31,307 nt of DNA, from positions 1-31,307 of the forward strand of contig URCY01000016.1 of assembly GCA_900546415.1 (NCBI GenBank), written 5' to 3'. Positions 17,301 to 25,697 of this stretch are shown one piece after another. How positions within the stretch are numbered: position 1 is the stretch's first letter; each line of letters opens with the position of its first letter. The stretch comes from an uncultured Eubacteriales bacterium. GTDB taxonomy: Bacteria > Bacillota > Clostridia > Oscillospirales > Oscillospiraceae. Both the position numbers and the translations under genes were made by a program. The notes under the pieces are model-generated. The model searched no databases, was not told the origin of the DNA, and saw only the letters and a list, made by a program, of their open reading frames with translations.

Positions 17301-18961
17301 AACGTCTGATCGCGCTGCTGCTGGCGGCGCTGCTGCTTCTGAGCGGCTGCTCCGAGGCTAATCCGAATGCGACCACGGGCGGCGGCCTCTCCGACGACAG
17401 CGAGACGACCTCGCTCGAGCCGATCGCGCAGAAGCAGGTGGGCACGTTCGGCCTGTCGTATTATCCCGAATACGGTCTGAATCCATATGACTGCTATGCC
17501 ACGACCAACCGCGCGATGTTCTCGCTGCTGTATGAATGCTTGTTCGTCGTCTCAAACGGCTTCGCGCCCGAGCCGGTGCTCTGCAAGAGCTTCTCCGTCT
17601 CGACCGACGGCCTGACCTATACCTTCACGCTCCAGCCGAACGTCCTGTTCTCCGACGGGAGCGCCATGACGGCGGACGACGTCGTCAACTCGATCAATGT
17701 GGCGCGCGGCAGCAACCTCTTCCGTTCGCGGCTGGCGCATGTGATCTCGTGCAGCGGCGCCGACGGTGTGGTGACGATCCTGCTCGACACGCCCTATGAA
17801 AACCTGCCGCTGATGCTCGACGTGCCGATCGTCAAGCAGGGAACGGCGAAGTCCGAGCGCCCGATCGGCACCGGCCCCTATAAGCTCTACGGCTCAAAGC
17901 TGGTCTATAACACGAGCTGGTGGCAGGATACCAAGCGCATTATGGAATATAAGGAGATCAATCTGAGCGCCGCCTCCGGCACGGACGACGTGCGCGATCA
18001 GTTTGAATTCGGCGGCACCGATCTGGTCTATTGCGACCCGAACGCCGCAGCCTCGGCGGGCTACCGCTGCGACTACGAGGCGTGGGAGGTGCCCACCACG
18101 GTGATGGATTTCATCGGCTTCAACCTCAAGGAGGGCTGGTTCACAAACGCCGAGCTGCGCAAGGCCGTGACCTATGCCCTTGACCGGACGACCTATTGCA
18201 ACGAGATCTACGGCGGCTTCGCCAAGGCCACGTCGATCCCGTGCAGCCCGGCTTCGCCGATGTATGACGAGACGCTCGACGAGCAGTATGACTACGCGCC
18301 CGAGAAATTCCGCGAGGCGGTGCAGTCCTCCGGCGTGACAACCGCAACGGAGTTCGCCGAGTATACCGGCTCGATTCTTGTCAATTCCGAGGACCCGGCG
18401 CGCGTCGAGGTTGCCCAGCGCATCGCCGACGTGCTCAACGAGGCCGGCGTTCGCGTCGAGGTGCATAAATACAGCCGCAGCAACTTCAGCTATATGGTGC
18501 AGCAGGGTGATTATGACATGTACCTCGGGCAGGTGCGCCTGACGGCGAATTTTGACCTGACGGCCTTCTTCAGTCAGTATGGCTATATGAACCCCGGCGA
18601 GATGACGACGGATGACGCGCTGCTGTCCATGTGTACGCAGGCGCTGGCCAATTCCGGCAACTTCAGCGCGCTCTGCGCGCAGGTGGTGCAGCGAGCGCAG
18701 ATCTGCCCGATTGCCTTCCGCAGCTACGCGATCTATGTCTCGCGCGGAATGATCTCCGCCATCGAGCCTGGGGTCGACTATGTGTTCCGCGACCCGGCCA
18801 ACGTGCGCCTTCTGGCTGACGCAGATGAAACGAAGCTCCCGGAGCCGACCGACACGACCGAACCGACGGATGACACCACGGGCGACGAGCCGACCGATGC
18901 CACCGACCAGACGGCGGGCGGCCAATCGGCCGAGGACGCTGTCGACCCAAACAACGGATAG
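17297..18961 (+). CDS. Family-5 extracellular solute-binding lipoprotein (peptide/nickel type)
   Basis: A 554-residue lipoprotein. The signal is MKRLIALLLAALLLLSGC, with the lipobox LSGC and lipidated Cys18. The body has SBP_bac_5 features: GLNPYDCYATTNRAMFSLLYECL, then FSDGSAMTADDVVNSIN, and later NAELRKAVTYALDR. It ends in an unusual ~45-residue Thr/Asp/Glu/Pro-rich tail after ETKLPEP that looks disordered and is not needed for the fold. The ATG at 17297 overlaps the pgeF stop and follows AAGGAGGG. No Opp/Dpp permease or ATPase follows; only an unrelated-type ATPase does. Confidence 0.9.
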   Translation: MKRLIALLLAALLLLSGCSEANPNATTGGGLSDDSETTSLEPIAQKQVGTFGLSYYPEYGLNPYDCYATTNRAMFSLLYECLFVVSNGFAPEPVLCKSFSVSTDGLTYTFTLQPNVLFSDGSAMTADDVVNSINVARGSNLFRSRLAHVISCSGADGVVTILLDTPYENLPLMLDVPIVKQGTAKSERPIGTGPYKLYGSKLVYNTSWWQDTKRIMEYKEINLSAASGTDDVRDQFEFGGTDLVYCDPNAAASAGYRCDYEAWEVPTTVMDFIGFNLKEGWFTNAELRKAVTYALDRTTYCNEIYGGFAKATSIPCSPASPMYDETLDEQYDYAPEKFREAVQSSGVTTATEFAEYTGSILVNSEDPARVEVAQRIADVLNEAGVRVEVHKYSRSNFSYMVQQGDYDMYLGQVRLTANFDLTAFFSQYGYMNPGEMTTDDALLSMCTQALANSGNFSALCAQVVQRAQICPIAFRSYAIYVSRGMISAIEPGVDYVFRDPANVRLLADADETKLPEPTDTTEPTDDTTGDEPTDATDQTAGGQSAEDAVDPNNG

Positions 18962-18967
18962 CAATCA

Positions 18968-18996
18968 CGCCCCTCGGCAGATTCAGCCGGGGGGCG
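18968..18996 (+). other. Stable intercistronic hairpin
   Basis: An 11-bp GC stem (one G-T pair) with a 7-base loop lies 6 bases after the lipoprotein stop. No T tract follows, so it is more likely an mRNA stabiliser or partial barrier than a terminator. It would give more lipoprotein than ATPase. Confidence 0.7.
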
Positions 18997-19025
18997 CCGT
19001 GTAAAGGAAAGAGAGAAGCGGAAAA

Positions 19026-19781
19026 ATGGAACAAATCGAGATCCGGGGCCTGAGAAAGGCCTATACCACGCACAGCACCGAGATCCTGATCGATCACGAG
19101 GCACGCCCGTCGCGCACGCGCACGGTTCTGCGCGACCTGAGCGTGAATTTCCCGGCCGGAAGGATCAGCGTGCTCGTCGGGCGCAGCGGCTGCGGAAAGA
19201 GCACGCTCCTGCGCCTCATCAATCGCGAGGAGGAGCCGGACGGCGGCGAGATCCGCCTTCCGGCGGGCTGGCGCAGCGTCCTGCTGGGCGCAAATCCCTA
19301 TGTCATCACGTGGACGAGCGTCCTGCGCAACGTGGCAATGGCCTCCGGCGTCGGCAAGACGCCCGAGGAGCGGCTGGAGCACGCGGCGGACTTCGTGCGG
19401 CTGGTCGGGCTGGAGGAATTCTCCGACCTGACGCCGGACGAGCTTTCCACGGGCATGAAGCAGCGGCTCGGTCTGGCGCGCGTGCTGGCCAGTCAGGCGC
19501 AGCTTCTGCTGATGGACGAGCCGTTTGCCGCGCTGGACTTCCTCACGCGCGCGGAGCTTCAGGCGGAGCTGCTGCGCCTACAGAGGAGGCTGCCGCGCAC
19601 GATCCTGCTCGTCACGCACCAGCTCGACGAGGCGCTGCTGCTGGGCGACAGCGTGACCGTCATGCATTCCGACAGCAGCCTGCGCACCTTCGACCTGTCC
19701 GGCCTGCCCCAGCCGCGCGACCCGGAGAGCGACGCCCTGCGCCGTCTGCGCCGGGAGATCACGGACGAATGCCGTCTTTGA
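19026..19781 (+). CDS. Stand-alone ABC ATPase of the NitT/TauT type with altered Q-loop
   Basis: A 251-residue ATPase: Walker A GRSGCGKST (52-60), signature ELSTGMKQR (139-147, Thr for the usual Gly), Walker B LLMDEP (E165) and H-loop His in LVTHQLDE. The Q-loop, which normally reads VFQEP and touches the permease, is LLGANPYVITW here, without the Gln. About 20 extra residues sit between the first strands (THSTEILIDHEARPSRTRT). It follows the family-5 lipoprotein by 64 bases, with no permease gene in the window. The ribosome binding site is weak. The 3' end overlaps the convergent NUDIX gene by 23 bases. Confidence 0.85.
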   Translation: MEQIEIRGLRKAYTTHSTEILIDHEARPSRTRTVLRDLSVNFPAGRISVLVGRSGCGKSTLLRLINREEEPDGGEIRLPAGWRSVLLGANPYVITWTSVLRNVAMASGVGKTPEERLEHAADFVRLVGLEEFSDLTPDELSTGMKQRLGLARVLASQAQLLLMDEPFAALDFLTRAELQAELLRLQRRLPRTILLVTHQLDEALLLGDSVTVMHSDSSLRTFDLSGLPQPRDPESDALRRLRREITDECRL

Positions 19782-20148
19782 GCAGGGCTAAGATCTCGGT
19801 GTCGGCCGGGCAGAAGGCGTAACGATCCAGCTCCCCGACCGTGACCCACGCGAGCGCCTCGTGCTCGAGCAGCTGCGGCTCACCGGAGACGATCCTTGCG
19901 CGAAACAGCGTCAGATGCACGGTCAGGTCGGGGTAACGGTGCGTGACCTCGGTGAAGACCGCGCCGACCGCGATCGACACGCCCAGCTCCTCGCGGCATT
20001 CGCGCGCGAGCGCCTCGGGCTTCGTCTCGCCCGGCTCGACCTTCCCACCGACGAATTCCCAGAGCAGACCCCGCGCCTTGCAGGCCGGGCGCTGACAGAT
20101 TAAAATTTTGCTGCCTTGCTCGATCAGCGCGGCGACGACCTCCGTCAT
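19759..20148 (-). CDS. NUDIX hydrolase, MutT-like 8-oxo-dGTP diphosphatase
   Basis: A 129-residue enzyme with a perfect NUDIX box at residues 35-57 (GKVEPGETKPEALARECREELGV): G35, E41, R49, E50, E53, E54 and G56 are all in place. The LLWEFVGGKVE lead-in is typical of MutT/CTP pyrophosphohydrolase proteins, which remove oxidised nucleotides. The ATG at 20148 gives the usual N-terminus TEVVAALIE; AAAGGGA is some 10 bases upstream. It is a single gene on the opposite strand to its neighbours and overlaps the ATPase end by 23 bases. Confidence 0.9.
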   Translation of the reverse strand: MTEVVAALIEQGSKILICQRPACKARGLLWEFVGGKVEPGETKPEALARECREELGVSIAVGAVFTEVTHRYPDLTVHLTLFRARIVSGEPQLLEHEALAWVTVGELDRYAFCPADTEILALLKDGIRP

Positions 20149-20176
20149 AACGACCACATCCCTTTGTTTTCTGCTT

Positions 20177-20205
20177 ATTTTATCACAACTTCCGTCCCGG
20201 AACAA
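20177..20205 (-). promoter_or_regulatory. Promoter of the NUDIX gene
   Basis: On the minus strand TTGTTC (20200-20205) and TAAAAT (20177-20182) are 17 bases apart. The -35 touches the ribosome binding site of the divergent response regulator gene. Confidence 0.65.
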
Positions 20206-20218
20206 GGAGGGAACCACG

Positions 20219-20890
20219 GTGTATCAAATTTTTCTCGTCGAGGACGACCCCGGCATCGCCGAGGCGATCGCCGCGCGCGCGGCGCAATGGGATCTGCGCG
20301 TCACGGCGGCGCAGGATTTCCGCAACATCCTGCCGGAATTTTTGGCGCTGCGGCCGCACCTCGTGCTGCTGGACATCGGCCTGCCCTATTTCAACGGCTA
20401 TCACTGGTGCGCCGAGCTGCGCAGGATCAGCAAGGTGCCGATTCTCTTCCTCTCCTCGGCCTCGGACAATCTGAACATGGTCATGGCCATGAACCTCGGC
20501 GCGGACGATTTTATCGCCAAGCCCTTCGACGGCGACGTCCTGATCGCCAAGATGCAGGCGCTGCTGCGCCGCGCCTACGATTTCGGCGAGTCCGTGCCGG
20601 TTCTGGAGCATCGCGGCGCGCTGCTGAACACCGGCGACGGCACGCTGCGCTTCGGCGAAAAGACGCTCACCCTCTCGCGCAACGAATTCCGCATCCTGCT
20701 CTGCCTGCTGGAGAACAAGGGACGCGCGGTCAGCCGCGAGCGCCTGATGGAGCGCCTGTGGCAGACCGACCAATTCGTCGACGAGAACACCCTGACCGTC
20801 AACGTCAACCGCCTGCGCAAAAAGCTCGACGCGCTCGGCCTGCCGGACTTCATCGCCACGCGCTTCGGCGTGGGCTACCTTGTGGAGTGA
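20219..20890 (+). CDS. OmpR-family response regulator of a Bce-type system
   Basis: A 223-residue regulator. The receiver domain has acidic D9/D10, the phospho-acceptor D52 (LLDIGLP) and K101 (AKPF). The C-terminal winged helix has NEFRILLCLLENKGRAVSRERL and VNVNRLRKKL. The start is GTG 20219, preceded by AAGGAGGG at seven bases; no ATG gives an intact first strand. The next gene, a kinase, begins 5 bases after its stop. It probably activates the bceAB-like promoter downstream, possibly through the inverted repeat at 21910-21953. Confidence 0.93.
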   Translation: MYQIFLVEDDPGIAEAIAARAAQWDLRVTAAQDFRNILPEFLALRPHLVLLDIGLPYFNGYHWCAELRRISKVPILFLSSASDNLNMVMAMNLGADDFIAKPFDGDVLIAKMQALLRRAYDFGESVPVLEHRGALLNTGDGTLRFGEKTLTLSRNEFRILLCLLENKGRAVSRERLMERLWQTDQFVDENTLTVNVNRLRKKLDALGLPDFIATRFGVGYLVE

Positions 20891-20894
20891 GCCT

Positions 20895-21872
20895 ATGTTT
20901 TTGCAGTATTTGCGCCAGCACCGGACGGGGCTGCTGGCCGCCGCGCTCTGCGCGGGGATCTTTGCCGTTTGCTTCGCGCTCTATGACCTGCCGCTCGGGG
21001 CGGTGCTCTATCCTGCGCTGCTGTGTCTTCTGACGGGCGGCGTGCTGCTGACGGTCGGCTATTTGCGTGCGCTTCGGCGGCACCGCGCCATGCTCGAGAG
21101 CCGCAAGGCGGCGCTGCTGGCGCAGCTTCCCGAGCCGCGCACCGTTGCCGAGGCCGACGAGCGGGCGCTCGTCGAGGCGCTTCGGGAGCAGCTGCTCGCG
21201 CAGCAGAGCGCCTCGGACGAGAAGCTCCGGAATATGACGGAATACTACACCGTCTGGGCGCACCAGATCAAGACGCCGATCGCGGCCATGCACCTGACGC
21301 TGCAAAACGAGGACACGCCGTCCGCGCGGCGGCTCTCGGCCGAGCTGTTCCGCGTCGAGCAGTATGTCGAGATGGTCATGACCTATCTGCGTCTGGAGCC
21401 GGGCAGCAGCGACTATGTGTTCCGCGCTTGCGCGCTCGACGGCGTGATCCGCGAGGCCGTTAAAAAATTTTCTCATGAATTTATCGACCGCAGACTCCGT
21501 CTGGATTTCGAGCCGACCGGGCTGACCGTGGTCACGGACGAAAAATGGCTGGGCTTCGTGCTCGAGCAGGTGCTCTCCAACGCGCTGAAATACACGCGGC
21601 AGGGCGGCATCCGCATCGGCCTGAGCGCGCCGCGCGTGCTCTGCATCGCCGACACCGGCATCGGCATCGCGCCGGAGGATCTGCCGCGCATTTTTGAACG
21701 CGGCTACACCGGCCGGACCGGCCGCATCGACCGGCGCGCCAGCGGCATCGGGCTTTACCTCTGCCGCCGGGTCTGCGAAAGGCTGGGCGTCGGCATCTCG
21801 GCGCAGTCCGAGCCGGGGCGCGGTACGCGCGTGTTTTTGGATCTGGAGCAGTACGAGCTGCACGCCGAGTGA
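20895..21872 (+). CDS. Intramembrane-sensing histidine kinase (BceS-like)
   Basis: A 325-residue kinase with two membrane helices (about 12-29 and 36-57) joined by a loop of only a few residues, so it has no external sensor domain. This is characteristic of BceS-type kinases, which sense the transport activity of their ABC permease. The H-box is HQIKTP (His123), followed by N-box SNALKYT, G1 DTGIGI and G2 GIGLYL. GGAG precedes the ATG at seven bases. It is co-transcribed with the regulator. Confidence 0.93.
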   Translation: MFLQYLRQHRTGLLAAALCAGIFAVCFALYDLPLGAVLYPALLCLLTGGVLLTVGYLRALRRHRAMLESRKAALLAQLPEPRTVAEADERALVEALREQLLAQQSASDEKLRNMTEYYTVWAHQIKTPIAAMHLTLQNEDTPSARRLSAELFRVEQYVEMVMTYLRLEPGSSDYVFRACALDGVIREAVKKFSHEFIDRRLRLDFEPTGLTVVTDEKWLGFVLEQVLSNALKYTRQGGIRIGLSAPRVLCIADTGIGIAPEDLPRIFERGYTGRTGRIDRRASGIGLYLCRRVCERLGVGISAQSEPGRGTRVFLDLEQYELHAE

Positions 21873-21909
21873 GCCGCCGTGCCGAAATATGACGCCGATG
21901 TAAGATTCT

Positions 21910-21963
21910 GAGCGGGAAATGTAAGCCGATTCGATGGAGCGCATTTCCCGCTCTGTGTATAAT
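21910..21963 (+). promoter_or_regulatory. Promoter of the ABC genes with a 12-bp inverted repeat operator
   Basis: GAGCGGGAAATG (21910-21921) and its exact reverse complement (21942-21953) are 32 bases apart start to start, about three helical turns. The TATAAT at 21958-21963 follows the second arm. The -35 position holds only TGGAGC, a poor match, so an activator is likely needed. Bce-type regulators bind inverted repeats upstream of their ABC genes. No T tract follows, so it is not a terminator. Confidence 0.75.
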
Positions 21964-21993
21964 GGAGACAGAAACGACAAGGAGGTAATCATT

Positions 21994-22758
21994 ATGAGCC
22001 TGTTAGAGGTTTCCGGTCTCCGGAAAATTTATACCGCGCGCTTCGGCGGCAATCAGGTCGAAGCGCTGCACAACGTCAATTTCAGCGTCGAGCGCGGCGA
22101 ATATCTTGCGATCATGGGCGAGTCGGGCAGCGGCAAAACGACCCTGCTCAACATTCTCGCCGCGCTGGACAAGCCGACGGTCGGCGTCGTGAAGCTCGAG
22201 GGCAGGGAGCTGTCCAAGATCAAGGACGCCGAGCTGGCTGCCTTCCGGCGCGACCATCTGGGCTTCGTGTTTCAGGAGTTCAACCTGCTCGACACCTTCA
22301 CGGTCGAGGACAACATCTATCTGCCGCTCGTGCTGGCCGGACGTTCCTACCGCGTGATGCACGAGCTGCTGACGCCGCTTGCAGAGCGGCTCGGCATCAC
22401 CGAAATTCTGAAAAAATATCCCTATGAGATCTCCGGCGGGCAGAAGCAGCGCGTGGCTGTCGCGCGGGCGCTCATCACGAAGCCGGAGCTGCTGCTGGCC
22501 GACGAGCCGACGGGCGCGCTCGACTCCAAGGCGACGGACGAGCTGCTGCGGCTCTTCGCCTCGGTTAACCGGCAGGGGCAGACCGTCCTGATGGTCACGC
22601 ATTCGGTGCGGGCGGCCAGCACGGCCGGGCGCGTCCTGTTTATCAAGGACGGCGAGGTGTTCCACCAGCTCTATCGCGGCGAGGCGACCGACGAGCAGTT
22701 CTATCAGCGCATTTCCGACACGCTGACCATGCTCACAACGGGAGGGATGCGGCAATGA
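21994..22758 (+). CDS. ABC transporter ATPase of a peptide-detoxification module (BceA-like)
   Basis: A 254-residue ATPase of the MacB/LolD-like type: Walker A GESGSGKTT (42-50), Q-loop FVFQEFNLLD, signature SGGQ (147-150), Walker B LLLADE (167-171) and the H-loop in MVTHSVRAA. FQEFNLLDTFTVEDNIYLPL is typical of BceA proteins. AAGGAGG lies seven bases before the ATG at 21994. The end overlaps the permease start (ATGA). It provides energy for removing cell-wall-targeting peptides from their lipid targets and for kinase signalling. Confidence 0.93.
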   Translation: MSLLEVSGLRKIYTARFGGNQVEALHNVNFSVERGEYLAIMGESGSGKTTLLNILAALDKPTVGVVKLEGRELSKIKDAELAAFRRDHLGFVFQEFNLLDTFTVEDNIYLPLVLAGRSYRVMHELLTPLAERLGITEILKKYPYEISGGQKQRVAVARALITKPELLLADEPTGALDSKATDELLRLFASVNRQGQTVLMVTHSVRAASTAGRVLFIKDGEVFHQLYRGEATDEQFYQRISDTLTMLTTGGMRQ

Positions 22759-24788
22759 GGCTCTATCCCCGCCTTGCCTTTGACGCCATGCGCAAGAACA
22801 AGCGGCTGTATCTGCCGTTTCTTCTGACCTGCACGGGCATGGTCGCCATTTTTTACATCATTTCCTATCTCTCCTATAACCCCACGATCCGCGATATGCG
22901 CAGCGGCGAGGCGCCGACGAGCATGATGTCGCTCGGCAGCTTCGTGATCGGGATCTTCTCGCTGATCTTCCTGTTTTACACGCACTCCTTCCTGATGCGC
23001 CGCCGCAAGCGCGAGTTCGGCCTGTATCACATCCTCGGCATGGGCAAGGGCAATCTGGCGATACTCCTGCTGTGGCAGACGGGGATCCTAGCGGTCTATG
23101 CGCTCGTGAGCGGGCTGGCGCTGGGCATTGCGCTGTCGAAGCTGGCGGAGCTGGGGCTGGTGCGGCTGCTGGGCGGTCAGACGGGCTTCGAGCTGCTCGT
23201 CTCGTGGCGGGCACTGGGCATGACGCTGCTGATCTTCTCGGTGATCTTTCTGCTGCAATATCTCAGCGCGCTGCTGCAAATACGGCGCAGCTCGTCCGTC
23301 TCGCTCCTGCGAAGCGAGCAGTACGGCGAAAAGCCGCCGCGCGCCAACTGGGTGTTGGCGCTGCTGGGGCTGCTCCTGCTGTGCGCGGCGTATTACCTCG
23401 CCGTGTCCATTGAGGAGCCGATCTCGGCGCTGGGCTGGTTCTTTGTCGCCGTGGTCATGGTCATTGCGGCGACCTATCTTCTGATGATCGCCGGGTCGGT
23501 CGCGCTGTGCCGTCTGCTGCAAAAAAGAAAGCGCTATTATTATAAGCCCAACCATTTTGTCTCCACGGCCTCCATGGCCTACCGCATGAAGCGCAACGGC
23601 GCGGGGCTGGCCTCCATCTGCATCCTTGCGACGATGGTGCTCGTCATCCTCTCGTCCACGACGAGCCTCTTCTTCGGCGTCGAGGACGCGCTGCACACGC
23701 GCTTCCCGAGGGATATGAACGTCGATTTCCGCATGAGCCGGCTCAGCGAGCTGGAGCACGGCAACACCAACCGGATCGGCGCGCTGACGCAGCAGATCGT
23801 CCGCGACCACGGCGGCACGGCGCAGAACGCCTTTTCCGTGCGCTATCTCTTTGATGCCGCCGTCCTCGACGGCTCCGGTACGCTCCACCTGCGGCGCGGC
23901 GAGGAGACCATGCAGGAGCCGCAGACGTTCGTCGATGGGCAGAACTGCGGCCTGTATATCCTGCCGCTCGAGGATTATAACGCCCAGACGCACGGAGGCG
24001 AGCGCCTGAACGCCGGCGAGGCGATGCTCTATACAAGCAATCTCACACTGCAGGACGACACGGTGCGATTCTCTGACGGCACGAGCTTTTCCGTCGTCAA
24101 GCGCATCGATGCGGCGCCCCGGTTCGGGATGAACGAGGTGAACGCGGCCGCCTCGCAGGTAGTGATGCTGGTCGTGCCCGAGCTGAGCGCGGCGCAGCCG
24201 CTTGTGCGGTCGGTCGGCAGCGCGATGAGTATGCGCTATTATTACGGCATCGACACCGGCCTGAAGGGGGAGAAGCAGGACGCGGTCAATGACGAGCTGA
24301 TCGACACGGTCTGCCGCGGAACGAGTCTGCAATGCAGCTACGATTTCTTCAACGTCGAGAGCCGCGAAAGCAGCCGCGCGGACTATTACTCGATCTATGG
24401 CGGCCTGTTCTATCTCGGCGTTCTGCTGTGCGTCGTGTTCGTCTGCGCGACCGTGCTCATCATCTATTATAAGCAGGTCTGCGAGGGCTACGAGGATCAG
24501 GCGCGGTTTGACATCATGCAGAAGGTCGGCATGACCCGCCGCGAGATCCGCAGGAGCGTCAATTCGCAGCTTTTGACGGTGTTCTTCCTGCCGCTGCTGG
24601 GCGCGGGGCTGCATCTGGCCTTTGCCTTCCCAATGCTCCGGCGGCTGCTGATGCTCTTCGAGCTTCAGAACGTCGCCCTGTTCGCGTGGACGAGCGCCGT
24701 CAGCTTCGCGGTCTTCGCGCTGTTCTATTCCATCGTCTACCGCGTTACCTCCGCCGCGTATTACAGCATCGTCAGCAATCAGAAATGA
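22755..24788 (+). CDS. FtsX-family ABC permease (BceB-like)
   Basis: A 677-residue permease with about ten membrane helices. The first FtsX helices lie near residues 18-40 and 55-78. A large extracellular domain (roughly 300-540) sits between the seventh and eighth helices, which is the hallmark of BceB proteins and confers peptide specificity. The RRRKREFGLYHILGMGKGNLA segment is the typical post-helix-2 motif, and MQKVGMTRREIRRSV precedes the last helices. Together with the upstream kinase, regulator and ATPase it forms a complete sensing and resistance module. The peptide it responds to cannot be told from sequence. Confidence 0.93.
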   Translation: MRLYPRLAFDAMRKNKRLYLPFLLTCTGMVAIFYIISYLSYNPTIRDMRSGEAPTSMMSLGSFVIGIFSLIFLFYTHSFLMRRRKREFGLYHILGMGKGNLAILLLWQTGILAVYALVSGLALGIALSKLAELGLVRLLGGQTGFELLVSWRALGMTLLIFSVIFLLQYLSALLQIRRSSSVSLLRSEQYGEKPPRANWVLALLGLLLLCAAYYLAVSIEEPISALGWFFVAVVMVIAATYLLMIAGSVALCRLLQKRKRYYYKPNHFVSTASMAYRMKRNGAGLASICILATMVLVILSSTTSLFFGVEDALHTRFPRDMNVDFRMSRLSELEHGNTNRIGALTQQIVRDHGGTAQNAFSVRYLFDAAVLDGSGTLHLRRGEETMQEPQTFVDGQNCGLYILPLEDYNAQTHGGERLNAGEAMLYTSNLTLQDDTVRFSDGTSFSVVKRIDAAPRFGMNEVNAAASQVVMLVVPELSAAQPLVRSVGSAMSMRYYYGIDTGLKGEKQDAVNDELIDTVCRGTSLQCSYDFFNVESRESSRADYYSIYGGLFYLGVLLCVVFVCATVLIIYYKQVCEGYEDQARFDIMQKVGMTRREIRRSVNSQLLTVFFLPLLGAGLHLAFAFPMLRRLLMLFELQNVALFAWTSAVSFAVFALFYSIVYRVTSAAYYSIVSNQK

Positions 24789-24965
24789 CACGGAAATGCA
24801 GCGGTCGAAGACCCTTGTGCCCCTGAGATCCGCGCCGACAAGCGCCGAAACGGGCATACGCGTGTAAAAAAAGCTTTGCGGGAAGCGCCGCTCAAGCCAT
24901 TCCGCCCGTATGTCTGCCCTTTGCGTTCGCCGACTTCCGTGCTTTTTTGCGTGCGGGAACGAATT

Positions 24966-24994
24966 GCATATTTCTCCTCCTGTTGCAAACAATA
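24966..24994 (+). promoter_or_regulatory. Possible sigma-G promoter of spoVT
   Basis: GCATA (24966-24970) fits the sigma-G -35 (GHATR). AACAATA (24988-24994), 17 bases on, is a partial match to the -10. Known spoVT genes are sigma-G dependent. The rest of 24789-25042 shows no gene. Confidence 0.35.
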
Positions 24995-25042
24995 ACTTTG
25001 CAGCCAAAACCGGGGCAAAATAAAAAAGCATTGGAGGCCAAT

Positions 25043-25585
25043 ATGAAGGCAACTGGAATTGTCAGACGAATCGATGATCTCGGGCGCGTCGTCATTCCGA
25101 AGGAGATCCGCCGCACCCTGCGCATCCGCGAGGGCGACCCGCTGGAGATCTACACGGAGAAGGACGGCGAGGTCATTTTCAAGAAGTATTCACCGATGGG
25201 CGAGTTGCAGGATTTTGCGGCGCGCATCTGCGACTCAATCGGGAAGAACACCGGGCACATTGCGGCCGTGGCCGACCGCGACGTCATCATCGCGGTGGCG
25301 GGCGCGCCGAAGCGCGACCTGCTGGACAAGCGCAACTCCGCCGAGCTGGAGCAGCTGATGGAGCAGCGCAAGAGCTACCGCTTCCGCGCCGGGGACACGC
25401 CGCTCAGGCCGGCCGAGAGCGTCGAGCGCTATCGGCTGGGCGTGGCCGCGCCGATCATTTCGGAGGGCGATCTGCTCGGCTGCGTGATGCTGCTGATGAA
25501 CGAAAACGACGCGGCGCTTGGCGAATCGGAGCAGAAGCTGGCGCAGACCGTCGCGGGCTTCCTCGGGCGGCAGATGGAGAGCTGA
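25043..25585 (+). CDS. spoVT: Stage V sporulation protein T, forespore transcription regulator
   Basis: A 180-residue regulator. The N-terminal AbrB-type swapped-hairpin DNA-binding domain (MKATGIVRRIDDLGRVVIPKE, residues 1-50) is nearly invariant in SpoVT. Residues ~55-178 form a GAF-like domain (ICDSIGKNTGHIAAVADRDVIIAV, ending in a helix). It tunes sigma-G genes and spore germination properties in Bacillus. The ATG at 25043 follows TTGGAGG. Length matches the family. A strong terminator follows. Confidence 0.96.
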   Translation: MKATGIVRRIDDLGRVVIPKEIRRTLRIREGDPLEIYTEKDGEVIFKKYSPMGELQDFAARICDSIGKNTGHIAAVADRDVIIAVAGAPKRDLLDKRNSAELEQLMEQRKSYRFRAGDTPLRPAESVERYRLGVAAPIISEGDLLGCVMLLMNENDAALGESEQKLAQTVAGFLGRQMES

Positions 25586-25611
25586 GCGCCGATCGGCGCG
25601 GCGGGATATGG

Positions 25612-25646
25612 AACGGGCGCTGTTCGCGAGGAACAGCGCCCGTTTT
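25612..25646 (+). terminator. Terminator behind spoVT
   Basis: A perfect 13-bp stem (25613-25625 with 25631-25643) with a 5-base loop, followed by TTTT then G, 27 bases after the spoVT stop. Confidence 0.85.
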
Positions 25647-25697
25647 GTGGCCGATGCGATATATGAAATGATTTATGAGCGCGCGGTGCGCATGACC

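Noticed and set aside
21910..21953. Inverted repeat read as a terminator of the kinase gene
   Set aside because: No T tract follows on either strand, and a TATAAT begins 5 bases after the second arm, so a promoter/operator role fits better.
24779..25018. Minus-strand open frame of 79 codons between the permease and spoVT
   Set aside because: It crosses the spoVT upstream region and the permease stop, and the predicted protein resembles no family.
23088..25052. Long open frame antisense to the FtsX-type permease
   Set aside because: Same codon-bias artefact. The product is His/Gln/Arg-rich without a recognisable domain, and the sense gene is well supported.
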